From Euryarchaeota archaeon UBA58 (GTDB lineage: Archaea; Thermoplasmatota; Poseidoniia; Poseidoniales; Thalassarchaeaceae): a stretch of 37,795 nucleotides of DNA. The DNA lies in the NCBI GenBank assembly GCA_002498525.1, contig DAHR01000015.1:6165-43959 (forward strand), written 5' to 3'. Below are positions 1 through 8,376 of this stretch, in pieces; position 1 is the stretch's first letter; every line of letters starts with the position of its first letter. A program made the position numbers and the translations under genes. The notes under the pieces were generated by a model. It saw nothing but the letters and a program-made list of their open reading frames with translations, did no database searches and had not been told where the DNA came from.

Positions 1-1
1 C

Positions 2-229
2 AGTTCTGTATTGCTGGGATTGTACTTTCTGATATTCCTCGCGCGCCACCAGAAGGAGTTCGCGGATTCCTATTCCAAGGTCGAAAGGGCGACTCTCGTG
101 CGCAACGAGAAGACCGGTATTCTCGAATTAACGGACCATTCCACTCTTGGCTCCAAAGCGTTCTGGTATGCGATACCTGTTGGACTGACCTTCATCAGCG
201 CCGTCGCTTGGATCGGAACAATGGGTTGA
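2..229 (+). CDS. Small membrane protein, C-terminal part (5' end outside window)
   Basis: The open frame runs in from the window edge, so this is probably the end of a gene starting upstream; the TTG at 11 could be a start but has no visible ribosome-binding site. What remains has a hydrophobic segment at the beginning (LLGLYFLIFLA), a polar middle with several charged residues, and a second hydrophobic segment near the end (FWYAIPVGLTFISAVAWIG), so it is probably a two-helix membrane protein with a small soluble loop. It ends 11 bases before the next small membrane protein and lies upstream of NfeD- and flotillin-like genes on the same strand, so it may belong to that membrane-microdomain operon. 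I do not recognise a family. Confidence 0.55.
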   Translation, partial: SSVLLGLYFLIFLARHQKEFADSYSKVERATLVRNEKTGILELTDHSTLGSKAFWYAIPVGLTFISAVAWIGTMG

Positions 230-240
230 GGAGGCATTGA

Positions 241-489
241 ATGTCGAAATCCAACCGTGATTTCGGCGATATGGTCGACGATATAATCGATAATCCCGCC
301 TATGAGATGCTGGGTGGATATCACATCTTCCTTCGGCGCATCGCGATTCCAATAATCCTCCTTCTGATCGCGATGGTTGTCTACTCCCTGACCAACAATC
401 AACTCGCTACGGGAATCATCACCGGCCTCGCGCTCGGACCGGTCCTTGGCCTCGAGCGCGCACTCGCCGAATGGCAAATCCGCAAGTGA
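241..489 (+). CDS. Small two-helix membrane protein, unknown
   Basis: This is an 82-residue protein starting at an ATG preceded by a GAGGAGG ribosome-binding site. The first 25 residues are polar and acidic. Two hydrophobic segments follow, at about residues 31-49 (IAIPIILLLIAMVVYSL) and 55-71 (ATGIITGLALGPVLGL), and the protein ends in a short charged tail. It lies between another small membrane protein and the NfeD-like gene, all co-directional, so the likely context is a membrane-organising operon with flotillin. No catalytic motif is visible and no family is recognised. It could be an accessory subunit of the flotillin/NfeD assembly, but that rests on position only. Confidence 0.65.
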   Translation: MSKSNRDFGDMVDDIIDNPAYEMLGGYHIFLRRIAIPIILLLIAMVVYSLTNNQLATGIITGLALGPVLGLERALAEWQIRK

Positions 490-558
490 GGAACGACGCC
501 ATTCGCAACACCGATGCCGCCGAAGGGGTGAAAGGGGTCATTCCTCCTGAGGTGATTG

Positions 559-1158
559 ATGGTATCTCTGAGTGACATCGACCTTTTCTCTCTGCTAGGC
601 TTTGGTGAAGCCGCCGGAATGGAACTTCTTTTCGCCGGATCAGCCCTGATTGGAGGAATACTCTTCCTGCTTTGGTTCGCTCTGATGATGATCGGTGGCG
701 TCGCTGCCGACATCTTCGATGGAATCTTCGACACCAATATCGAAGCACTGGGCGCAGATGCATCATTCAAGGCTCTGACCTTTCAAGGGATCATGGCTTT
801 CCTGATGTTCTTTGGCCTCGCTGGCCTTTACACTCTGAAGGCAGATGGTGGCGATTCCCTCGCAATCATCGCGGGCGGTGCTGCCGGCTTCGCCTCGATG
901 TACGGTACTGGCAAATTATTCCAATTCTTCATCGGTTTACAAGCCTCAGGAACTGTAGAAATTTCTGAATCCATCGGCTCGAGAGGATCGGTTTACCTGC
1001 GTATTCCCGAAGGCGGTGTCGGCCAGGTTCAGGTTAAAGCGGGCGGTGGACTGCGAACCTTCAGCGCCAAGGCGGAAGATGGCCAAGGCATCGCCACGGG
1101 CGATTTCGTTGAAGTCGTCGACACGATTTCTGGAACCCTCATCGTCAAGCGAGTTTGA
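559..1158 (+). CDS. NfeD-like membrane protein with C-terminal OB-fold domain
   Basis: This 199-residue protein has hydrophobic segments at about residues 18-48, 73-93 and 98-125, followed by a glycine- and valine-rich soluble domain (about 130-199). That domain has the pattern of the NfeD OB fold: short strands around GSRGSVYLRIPEGGVGQV and a final GDFVEVVDTISGTLIVKRV-like strand pair, split here to show its key residues. NfeD proteins of the short YuaF type are partners of flotillins and are usually encoded directly next to them, as here, where the flotillin follows 86 bases downstream. The ATG at 559 is chosen over the TTG at 556 because GAGGTGA (549-555) leaves no spacer for the TTG. The pairing suggests a role in membrane microdomain organisation or envelope stress. 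Confidence 0.78.
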   Translation: MVSLSDIDLFSLLGFGEAAGMELLFAGSALIGGILFLLWFALMMIGGVAADIFDGIFDTNIEALGADASFKALTFQGIMAFLMFFGLAGLYTLKADGGDSLAIIAGGAAGFASMYGTGKLFQFFIGLQASGTVEISESIGSRGSVYLRIPEGGVGQVQVKAGGGLRTFSAKAEDGQGIATGDFVEVVDTISGTLIVKRV

Positions 1159-1244
1159 TTTCGCATCTCCAGCCCATTTTCACGGCAGCGCCGGCAAAGC
1201 ATTCATCATGTCAGGCGGTTTGTCAAGGGTCGGAGCGGTGTTGA

Positions 1245-2645
1245 GTGAGTAGCCACGGTGTAATTGGTACGATAGCAATCTTTGCGATAGTCTTGGTTTT
1301 GGTGGCCACTGTCATCTTCTTCGCACAGCGCTACAAGCGATGCCCTCCCGACAAGGTGATGGTCATCTATGGTCGAACGAAGGGTGGAAAAGCCTCACGC
1401 ACGATTCATGGTGGTGCCGCGCTGGTCTGGCCGTTGATTCAGGACTATGCATTCCTTTCCTTGACACCGATGACGATTAATATCGATTTGAAGAACGCTC
1501 TGTCGATGCAGAATATCCGCATCAATGTGCCCTCAACCTTCACCATCGGTGTCAGCACCGAGCCTTCAATCATGACCAATGCTGCTGAGCGTCTATTGCA
1601 ACTCAAACCAGATCAGGTCGAAGAGATGGCGAGAGAGATCATCTTCGGTCAACTCCGTTTGACGGTCGCTTCGCTGACCATCGAGCAGATCAACCAGGAT
1701 CGAGACTCTTTCCTCGAGTTGACTCGAGCCAACGTCGATACCGAATTGCAGAAGATCGGACTCTATCTGATCAACGTCAATCTGGTCGACATCACAGACG
1801 AGTCCGACTATATCGAGAGCATTGGAAAGAAGGCAGCTGCGACGGCTGTCGAGAATGCTCGCATCGATGTCGCCAACGCCGAGAGGGATGGTGCGGTAGG
1901 ATCTGCCCAGGCCAACCGCGTCAAAGAGATCGAGGTTGCCAAGAATATGGCCGAGGCGGAGAAGGGCCGCAAGGCGGCGAAGGCCGACGAGCGTGTTTTC
2001 GTCAATCAACAGGAATCACTCGCCGTATCTGGTGAGAACGCTGCGGCGGCTGAAATCGCCAATTCAAATGCAGACTTGATTGAGGCCGAAGCCGCCGCCA
2101 GTCAGCGCTCCGAAATCGCGAATGCACTAGCCCAGGCTGCGATCGAGCGCGCTCGATACACTGAGGAAGAGGAGCGCTTGAAGGCCAGCGACATTGTTCG
2201 AGAAAACATCCAGAAGCAGCAAATCGAGATTGCTGCCGAGGCGGAAGCCGAGCGCCAGCGGCGCATCGCCGCGGGTGAGGCAGACGCAACTCTTGCCAAG
2301 TACAAAGCGGAAGCTGCAGGAATCAAATTGATACTCGAAGCCAAGGCATCGGGTTATGGTAAACTCGTAATCAGCGCCAATAACGACGCCAAGGCAGCAG
2401 CGACGCTGCTGATGGTCGAGAAACTCGAAGATATGGTGGCCGCGCAAGCAGAAGCCATCCGCGGCCTGAAAATCGATTCTATCACGGTGTGGGACAGCGG
2501 GGGAGCCGCTGGCGAAGGCAGTTCGACCTCGAATTTCCTCGCCAACCTCGTCAAGAGCGTTCCACCTCTGCACGAGGTCGCAGCGAACGCAGGCTTCGAC
2601 CTCCCTGAGTATTTGGGCAGCCTGCGCTCGGACGACGAATCTTGA
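1245..2645 (+). CDS. Flotillin-like SPFH/band 7 protein
   Basis: This 466-residue protein has the flotillin layout. An N-terminal membrane segment at about residues 7-27 is followed by an SPFH domain (about 30-200, including a PPDKVMVIYG start and a QNIRINVPSTFTIGVS strand region). A long alanine- and glutamate-rich coiled coil (about 200-350, many EAEA/AAEAE repeats) and a C-terminal region with a conserved-looking AEAIRGLKIDSITVWDSG stretch complete it. Flotillins oligomerise on the inner membrane face and mark ordered microdomains. The upstream NfeD-like gene is the usual partner. The start is a GTG (GTG AGT AGC CAC) with only a weak ribosome-binding site. Family assignment is secure; the cargo or signalling role in this organism is unknown. 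Confidence 0.92.
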   Translation: MSSHGVIGTIAIFAIVLVLVATVIFFAQRYKRCPPDKVMVIYGRTKGGKASRTIHGGAALVWPLIQDYAFLSLTPMTINIDLKNALSMQNIRINVPSTFTIGVSTEPSIMTNAAERLLQLKPDQVEEMAREIIFGQLRLTVASLTIEQINQDRDSFLELTRANVDTELQKIGLYLINVNLVDITDESDYIESIGKKAAATAVENARIDVANAERDGAVGSAQANRVKEIEVAKNMAEAEKGRKAAKADERVFVNQQESLAVSGENAAAAEIANSNADLIEAEAAASQRSEIANALAQAAIERARYTEEEERLKASDIVRENIQKQQIEIAAEAEAERQRRIAAGEADATLAKYKAEAAGIKLILEAKASGYGKLVISANNDAKAAATLLMVEKLEDMVAAQAEAIRGLKIDSITVWDSGGAAGEGSSTSNFLANLVKSVPPLHEVAANAGFDLPEYLGSLRSDDES

Positions 2646-2722
2646 GAGTCATCACCCCGCCTGAGAGACGCCGTCCCGATGGGATAGTCAGACTCATGAA
2701 CGGTTGATTGCTCGCATTGCCC

Positions 2723-3958
2723 ATGAAGATCGAGCACGTCGTCATCATCGGAGGAGCGCGAACCCCATTCTGCGAGTGGCTCGGCGGCAAACGAGGAGAC
2801 GGAGAAGTCGGGGGAAGGCTCGCTTCGGTAAGCGCCGAGGAACTCGGAACCATTGCCATCAAGGGCGCACTCGAAAAGACTGGTACAGACCCACAAGCGG
2901 TCGACCACGTCGTCATGGGTCACGCACTGCAAACGAGCAGCCAAGCGATTTTCGGGGCTCGCCACGCAGGCTTGAGGGCAGGTATCCCGCAAGAAGTCCC
3001 GATGCTCACACTCAATCGACTCTGCGGCAGTGGAGTCCAGGCCATCGTCAGCGGAGCGCAGATGATCATGCTCGGCGAAGCAGAAGTAGTAGTCGCAGGC
3101 GGGATGGAGAACCTCAGTCAAGCACCCCATGTCCTGCGCGGCATGCGAGACACATACAGGCTCGGCAGACCACCACAGAGTGGCGATGTCCTACCGAAGA
3201 ACATGGAGGATTATCTCTTCACCAATCTGCTCGACTCGACCTGTGATTCCTTCATGGCTCAAACCAGTGACCGACTCTGCACACAAGTTGGAGTCGACAG
3301 AGAGGAGACCGACGCCTTCGCTGTGCTTTCCCACTCCCGAACCCAGAACAGCGTTGATGCCGGCGTCTGGGCTGAGGAGATAGTCGAAGTCGAAACCCCA
3401 GATGGCACAGTAACAGCAGCCCATGAAGACCACTTCGTCCGCGGAACCACAATCGAATCCCTCGCCAGCCTGCGAACCCACTTCGGACCAGACTCTCTGG
3501 TCACAGCCGGCAATGCTTCAGGAGTGGTCGATGGAGCCGCAGCGATCGTCATCAAATCGGCGAGCAGAGCAGCTGCCGACGGCGACGAACCTCTCGCCCG
3601 CATTGTCTCTTGGGGCATCGTCGGCCTCGACCCAGCGATAATGGCAGCAGGACCAGTCCCGAGCAGCCGCCTCGCCCTCAAGAACGCCAACCTCGTGATT
3701 GAAGACATCGACCGCTGGGAGATCAACGAAGCATTCGCCGGTCAAGCGGTCGCCTGCATGATGGAATTGGGAATCAGCTCCGACATCGTCAATGTCAACG
3801 GCGGAGCTGTCGGCCTCGGCCATCCCCTCGCTGCGACGGGCACCCGCCTCACCCTCACCCTCGCACTGGAACTCAAACGCAGTGGTGGGCGCTACGGCAT
3901 CGCAACAGCGTGCATCGGTGGTGGCCAGGGAATCGCCATCATCATCGAGTCAGTCTGA
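2723..3958 (+). CDS. Thiolase (acetyl-CoA C-acyltransferase)
   Basis: This 411-residue degradative/biosynthetic-type thiolase condenses or cleaves acyl-CoA with CoA in the cytoplasm. The nucleophilic cysteine is in LNRLCGSGVQ (about residue 101), NEAFAGQA lies near residue 336, the catalytic histidine is in GHPLAATGTR (about 367) and the second catalytic cysteine is in CIGGGQG (about 397). All expected catalytic residues are present and the length is normal. The ATG at 2723 is chosen because family members begin with a short stretch before IIGGARTPF; the upstream TTG would add five residues. It has no partner acyl-CoA dehydrogenase or DUF35 gene beside it, so whether it serves beta-oxidation or acetoacetyl-CoA formation cannot be told from context. 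Confidence 0.92.
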   Translation: MKIEHVVIIGGARTPFCEWLGGKRGDGEVGGRLASVSAEELGTIAIKGALEKTGTDPQAVDHVVMGHALQTSSQAIFGARHAGLRAGIPQEVPMLTLNRLCGSGVQAIVSGAQMIMLGEAEVVVAGGMENLSQAPHVLRGMRDTYRLGRPPQSGDVLPKNMEDYLFTNLLDSTCDSFMAQTSDRLCTQVGVDREETDAFAVLSHSRTQNSVDAGVWAEEIVEVETPDGTVTAAHEDHFVRGTTIESLASLRTHFGPDSLVTAGNASGVVDGAAAIVIKSASRAAADGDEPLARIVSWGIVGLDPAIMAAGPVPSSRLALKNANLVIEDIDRWEINEAFAGQAVACMMELGISSDIVNVNGGAVGLGHPLAATGTRLTLTLALELKRSGGRYGIATACIGGGQGIAIIIESV

Positions 3959-4026
3959 CCATTTCACTCGTTATCCGCCGTAGGAGGTGTTATCTCTCAA
4001 GCGGCTCAGCAGAACTTAGTGATTAC

Positions 4027-4341
4027 ATGAATATACGCCCAAGTATTTTGCAAACGGAGCACACCATCACCGAGCACATCAAAGGAGCGGGACACGCAAA
4101 CAGGAAACGCAGTATAGTGAAGACCTTGACATGGAGGTGTATTGCAACCACAGATACCATCATTATTACGAGATTAGTAACGGGAAGTTGGACTGCCGGA
4201 GCAATTGTGGGAGGTGCAGAAGTATTCACAAAAATGTTTCTATATTACTTCCATGAGAGAGGTTGGAGTGCCTCTGATTGGGGCCTCGAGGACGTCGATG
4301 TAGATGTGGCCGCCCTGGCAGAACATCGCCCCGTTCATTGA
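4027..4341 (+). CDS. DUF2061 membrane protein (first copy)
   Basis: This 104-residue protein has a DUF2061 core at about residues 29-80: KTLTWRCIATTDTIIITRLV, then a glycine-rich segment and EVFTKMFLYYFHERGW. The family is a small membrane domain seen in bacteria and archaea, sometimes fused to or beside sulfate-activation genes; its biochemical role is unknown. The N-terminal 28 residues and an acidic tail (EDVDVDVAALAEHRP) flank the core. The stretch around 4027-4250 is noticeably more AT-rich than its neighbours and uses codons such as ATA and AGA/AGG, which may indicate separate acquisition. A second DUF2061 gene follows at 4582, and the sulfur operon converges on the pair. The start at ATG 4027 lacks a clear ribosome-binding site. 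Confidence 0.75.
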   Translation: MNIRPSILQTEHTITEHIKGAGHANRKRSIVKTLTWRCIATTDTIIITRLVTGSWTAGAIVGGAEVFTKMFLYYFHERGWSASDWGLEDVDVDVAALAEHRPVH

Positions 4342-4581
4342 GATGTCACAAGCGGCCTATCTGGGCTACGATGAGAGCCACCTGTAGCTGATGCTAACAG
4401 ACGGAATCTGAGGAAGTTGAAGTGATGTTCTAACCTCTGAATCGAAGGCAATGGAATTCAACCGACAGGGATCGCGTTCGATTTTTTGTGGCCTATTTCC
4501 GAAGGTCCCGAAATCGGGTTACAGACGATTTTCCGACCGTTCAGGTTAATTGATTGAGCAATCCCGGTTCGCCCGTTAACC
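4342..4581. other. Intergenic region between the two DUF2061 genes
   Basis: No gene is visible here. It holds a T-tract (4482-4487) that could end the upstream transcript, a short perfect stem (CCCGA-AA-TCGGG, 4507-4518), and an AT-rich TTAATT around 4552 that could be part of a promoter for the downstream DUF2061 gene. None of these is strong enough to call as a defined regulatory element. Confidence 0.4.
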
Positions 4582-4794
4582 ATGGGGCAGAGTAGTTCGC
4601 GGATATTCATGAAGGCGGTCAGTTGGAGGGCCATAGCAACCCTTACCGGTGTGGCGATAATCCTCGCCATAACTGGTGAATTCGAATACGGTGCGATTTT
4701 CGCTGCGGCTGACATATCGCTCAAGATGGTCTTCTATTACCTGCACGAGAGAGGCTGGGAAATGATCGAATGGGGCGCCATCGCCACCGACTGA
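4582..4794 (+). CDS. DUF2061 membrane protein (second copy)
   Basis: This 70-residue protein consists almost entirely of a DUF2061 domain: KAVSWRAIATLTGVAIILAI, an acidic turn, then DISLKMVFYYLHERGWEMIEWG. It aligns well with the first copy (WR-IAT near the start, K-M-YY-HERGW near the end) but has ordinary GC content and lacks the first copy's extensions. The two are therefore diverged paralogues or separately acquired. It converges on the TauE/SafE exporter gene, whose stop lies 18 bases away on the other strand. Function is unknown; DUF2061 genes recur near sulfur-assimilation genes, which makes the neighbourhood suggestive but not proof of a sulfur role. Confidence 0.78.
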   Translation: MGQSSSRIFMKAVSWRAIATLTGVAIILAITGEFEYGAIFAAADISLKMVFYYLHERGWEMIEWGAIATD

Positions 4795-4812
4795 AAATCC
4801 GTTTCGGTCAGT

Positions 4813-5634
4813 TCAAATCTCGATTAACTCGACGATATCCATCAGATATCGAACCAGACCCACAGCCACAGCAAACAGGTAAGGATAGGTCAAGACTCGC
4901 TGAGGTAACATCTTGATCGCCGTCTTCGCCCCCGTCCAAGCAGCCAACAAGACGACGAATGGCAGGAATATCGCCAAACTATCCAGAGCCAGCAACTGAT
5001 CGACCAATGCCGGTTCTATCAGCAGGTGACAGATGACAGCGATCGGTACCACCCGCATGACAATCAGATATGATGTTCCAGCTGCACGATGCGGCTCGAA
5101 GCGCAGAATCGTACGATTCAGCATGGTGAAGATCATACCACCACCAAAACCGATCAGACCCACCGATATGCCGCCAGCCAGACAACCGACTCGGTACTTG
5201 AACAGGGTCTCGGCATCAATGAATGGATCACAATCCTCACTCGAGACATCGGTTTGCTGCTCCTCTTTTAATTTTGACAGCCCGCGATAGATCACCCAAG
5301 CCAGAAGACATATCGCGACCAGTTTGAGAGCATCATCCTCGAACTCAGCAAACAGCATCTGAGCGAGCAGCGCTCCCAGCGCCGCTCCGAAAAGAGCCAG
5401 AATACGACCCTTGCGCCCTACATGGGTGACCGTGTAGCCACCCTGGTCGTGGGCTCTGCGAGAACCGACGCTGACGAACCAGACCAGCAGCAGTGAGGAG
5501 ACGATGGAGAGACGAAGATCCCAACCGAGGATGTAGTAGAAGGTAGGCACGAAAAGGACGCCTCCACCCAGACCCAGCGGCGCGAACATGAATGAGGTGA
5601 TGAGAATCACAGCCAGAGCGAAATACAGTTCCAT
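4813..5634 (-). CDS. TauE/SafE-family membrane exporter (sulfite/organosulfonate type)
   Basis: This 273-residue integral membrane protein has the two-repeat layout of the TauE/SafE (DUF81) family. Each half begins with a glycine-rich helix: FAPLGLGGGVLFVPTF near residue 20 and SVGLIGFGGGMIFTML near residue 160. About eight hydrophobic segments flank a charged central loop (about 120-145). Family members export sulfite, sulfoacetate or related sulfur anions, though not all substrates are known. The gene is the last of the sulfur operon; its ATG at 5634 overlaps the stop of the molybdoenzyme gene as TGATG, which implies translational coupling. An in-frame TTG three bases earlier is an alternative start. 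The most economical role is removing sulfite formed or consumed by the upstream enzymes. Confidence 0.87.
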   Translation of the reverse strand: MELYFALAVILITSFMFAPLGLGGGVLFVPTFYYILGWDLRLSIVSSLLLVWFVSVGSRRAHDQGGYTVTHVGRKGRILALFGAALGALLAQMLFAEFEDDALKLVAICLLAWVIYRGLSKLKEEQQTDVSSEDCDPFIDAETLFKYRVGCLAGGISVGLIGFGGGMIFTMLNRTILRFEPHRAAGTSYLIVMRVVPIAVICHLLIEPALVDQLLALDSLAIFLPFVVLLAAWTGAKTAIKMLPQRVLTYPYLFAVAVGLVRYLMDIVELIEI

Positions 5635-8366
5635 CAATCTCTTTCTCCGATTATGAAATGCTCTTTTCTCGGCGCCAGCGGCCGCTTCATCCAGAGGGGT
5701 CGCCGCTCGCCTCGGGGATGAGTCTCACGGTCTTTGGCCCACTTGTTCCAGCGTTTGTAATACTCGAAGGACTTCTGTCGGTCAACCTCGATATCGCCGT
5801 ACTCCTCACCCTCACTCGGTCGGGATAACCGGACCTTCTGGAGCCAGCAATGGGCTCCGGATATCGGGTCGGGTTGTACGGCGTGGGTGATGTTCTGGTG
5901 AACCCCGCCGTCTCTCCACCAGATTCTGTTGGTGTCGGGGTCATCGGATTTCCACGGTTCGATTCCGCTCACCGTTCTCATTCGCATCTTGCCGTTGCCG
6001 GTATCCTCGATGCTCACCGTATTGGTCAGGAAGCGGTTGCCAGCATCCTGACTTCGCCGCCAACGCCCGATATGGTGTGAGCAGCCGACAACGCCTGGTT
6101 TGATGCCCTCTGTGACCCAGACCTTGTCGACGAACCAGCCGATTTCAGTCTCAATCTTGAGCAGGTCACCCTCAGCGACGCCTAGTTTCCTTGCGTCCTT
6201 CGGGTGAATCCAGATAGGATTTCTATGAGCGATTTCAACCAGCCATTTCGCGTTTGCCGAGCGAGAATGGATGTGTTGAGGTAGGCGGAAGTTAGGGAGT
6301 AGGCAGTACTCGTCTTCGCCCGTGAGGTTGTCGGGATGAACGTGCGATTTCTGTCGATAATGAGGGATTGAATGCTCTGGGTAGCCGAATTCGATCATCG
6401 TCTCTGAGTAGAATTCCTGCTTACCTGAAGGGGTTGGCCAGCCGTCCTTCTCGTATTTCTTGTAAGTCGATTCCTCGATCAGGAAAGCGCCGTGTTTGCG
6501 CATGTAACCCAAGGCATCCGTGCCTTCTGCCGCCGCCGCATCTGGTAGTCCGGGAACGCGCTCGAAGAGATATTGGTAATACTCGTCGATGGTGATTTTC
6601 TCACCTTCGCGGTATGGACTCATGAAGTGCTCGCGGATGCCCATCGTCCCATCGTCGATCCGCCATGACAACTCGTTCCAGAATTCATCCTCCTCCCACA
6701 CTTCGCCCGGATTGACCTCGTGAGTGAACTCGACCTCGCGCCCCTCGCGCCTCGCGTATTCGCGCAGAACCGGTTGCCGGAAAGCCACCCATTTGCCCGA
6801 ACTCGTCGCGTAGGAGTTGACATCGTGGCGCTCGCTGGCGTGCCCCATCGGCAGGACGTAATCGGCGAAGAACGCGGTCTCGTTCCAAGTCGGCGTCAGC
6901 GCAATGTGGCAGCCGACCGATTCCTCATTCTGCAGCATCTCCATCCAGGAGAAGCCGTCAGGAAAGGTCCATACCGGATTGAAAACTCGAGTGAAATAGA
7001 CGTCCATGCTGCCACGACCCTCCTTGATCATATGGGGTAGGATATGGCTCATCTCATAGTGAGCGAGCGTGTATTCGGGTGGGAAGTGAAGTTCGTTCCA
7101 GCCGTCTGGATCGGGTGGTTCATCGAAGAGTTCTGGCTTGAATTTTGACCATGAATTGGGAGCGGTTCCTCCCACAGTCCCTACTGATCCAGTCAAGACA
7201 TTGAGGAAGTGGAGTGTGCGGCTGACCTGCCAGCCACCGAGGTTGCCGATCGCTGCACTGCGCCACACATGTGTGCACAATCGTGAGCCAGCGCCAGCGA
7301 CGACTTCGCCAGCTTCGATGACCTGTTCGACTGGAATCCGGCATTCTTCGGCAGCGAATTCCGGTGTGTATTCTGCATATTCCACGATTAACAACTCGAT
7401 GAATCGTTCAAATTCGCAAGCCTCTTCGGGATGAACCGCCTTCATCCAAGCATCCCAATTGACTTGCGTCTCCATGAACTCTCGATCATACAGGCCGCGC
7501 TCGAGAATCATCTTCGCCCAAGCGAGGAAGAGCGCCGGCTCCGAGCCCGGCCAAGTCGGCAGCCAATGGTCTGCCATAGCTGCAGTATTGGAGAGTCGAG
7601 GGTCGATGACGATGAGCTTCGCTCCGTCCATCATCCCCTCGAGAATTCGTTGTGCGTGAGGATTGAAATAATGCCCGGTTTCAAGGTGCGAGGAGGTCAG
7701 GAGAATGACCTTTGCATTGGTGTGGTCGGGGCTTGGTCTGTCGAATTTATGCCATAGCGCATATCCGGTACGTGCGCCGGCCGAACAGATGTTCGTATGA
7801 GAATTATGGCCGTCAACCCCCCAAGCTCTGAGGACTCGATTCATGAAACCCTCGTGGCCGGGCCTGCCCACATGATAGACGACTCTGTCGACTGCACCAG
7901 TCTTCAACGAGGCGCGAATCTTGGCTGAGATCTCATCGAGCGCCTCGTCCCACGAAATCCGTTCCCAACCACCGTTCCCGCGCGCGCCGACGCGCCGCAT
8001 CGGGTGCATGATACGCTCGGTGTCCTGGATCTGATTGATGGTCGCTGGACCCTTTGCGCAATTGCGCCCGCGACTTCCTGGGTGGTGAGGGTTTCCTTCG
8101 AATTTGCTTACTTGACCGGTTTCTTTGTCAACGTAAGCGAGTAATCCGCATGCTGATTCGCAATTGAAGCAGGTCGTTGGCACCAACGAATACTTTCGCT
8201 CGACGCGTTCGGGCCAAGCATTGGCGTCGAGCTCGATATGCTCGTTCCATTCCTCTGCTGCAGGGTACTTCCGCAGCGGTCCATAATTGCCCGAATCATG
8301 TTCGCGGTCGAGGTTCGGAATGATGCGCAGTTTCTGCGCGATTCCCTCGATGAATGTCTTCGCCAT
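5634..8366 (-). CDS. Molybdopterin oxidoreductase catalytic subunit (DMSO-reductase family; SoeA/PsrA-like)
   Basis: This 910-residue protein is a complex iron-sulfur molybdoenzyme catalytic subunit. An N-terminal [4Fe-4S] motif is formed by Cys66, Cys69, Cys73 and Cys103 (CFNCESACG... RNCAKGPA). The likely Mo ligand is Cys194 in NICSAGARTGY, placing it in the cysteine-ligated group with sulfite dehydrogenase SoeA, polysulfide/thiosulfate reductases and nitrate or formate enzymes. A molydopterin-dinucleotide-binding domain follows near residues 700-820 (NPIWIHPKDARKLGVAEGD). There is no twin-arginine signal, so it should face the cytoplasm, as SoeA does. ATG 8366 is preferred over GTG 8375 because GAGGTGA overlaps the GTG and sits 5 bases before the ATG. 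It lies next to its electron-transfer/membrane subunit. Substrate and direction are inferred from context only. Confidence 0.88.
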   Translation of the reverse strand: MAKTFIEGIAQKLRIIPNLDREHDSGNYGPLRKYPAAEEWNEHIELDANAWPERVERKYSLVPTTCFNCESACGLLAYVDKETGQVSKFEGNPHHPGSRGRNCAKGPATINQIQDTERIMHPMRRVGARGNGGWERISWDEALDEISAKIRASLKTGAVDRVVYHVGRPGHEGFMNRVLRAWGVDGHNSHTNICSAGARTGYALWHKFDRPSPDHTNAKVILLTSSHLETGHYFNPHAQRILEGMMDGAKLIVIDPRLSNTAAMADHWLPTWPGSEPALFLAWAKMILERGLYDREFMETQVNWDAWMKAVHPEEACEFERFIELLIVEYAEYTPEFAAEECRIPVEQVIEAGEVVAGAGSRLCTHVWRSAAIGNLGGWQVSRTLHFLNVLTGSVGTVGGTAPNSWSKFKPELFDEPPDPDGWNELHFPPEYTLAHYEMSHILPHMIKEGRGSMDVYFTRVFNPVWTFPDGFSWMEMLQNEESVGCHIALTPTWNETAFFADYVLPMGHASERHDVNSYATSSGKWVAFRQPVLREYARREGREVEFTHEVNPGEVWEEDEFWNELSWRIDDGTMGIREHFMSPYREGEKITIDEYYQYLFERVPGLPDAAAAEGTDALGYMRKHGAFLIEESTYKKYEKDGWPTPSGKQEFYSETMIEFGYPEHSIPHYRQKSHVHPDNLTGEDEYCLLPNFRLPQHIHSRSANAKWLVEIAHRNPIWIHPKDARKLGVAEGDLLKIETEIGWFVDKVWVTEGIKPGVVGCSHHIGRWRRSQDAGNRFLTNTVSIEDTGNGKMRMRTVSGIEPWKSDDPDTNRIWWRDGGVHQNITHAVQPDPISGAHCWLQKVRLSRPSEGEEYGDIEVDRQKSFEYYKRWNKWAKDRETHPRGERRPLWMKRPLAPRKEHFIIGERD

Positions 8367-8376
8367 CTTCTTCACC

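Noticed and set aside
2354..3130. A 258-codon open frame on the minus strand over the flotillin end and thiolase
   Set aside because: It lies antisense to two well-supported genes, has no recognisable domain and no ribosome-binding site; GC-biased codon use explains the open frame.
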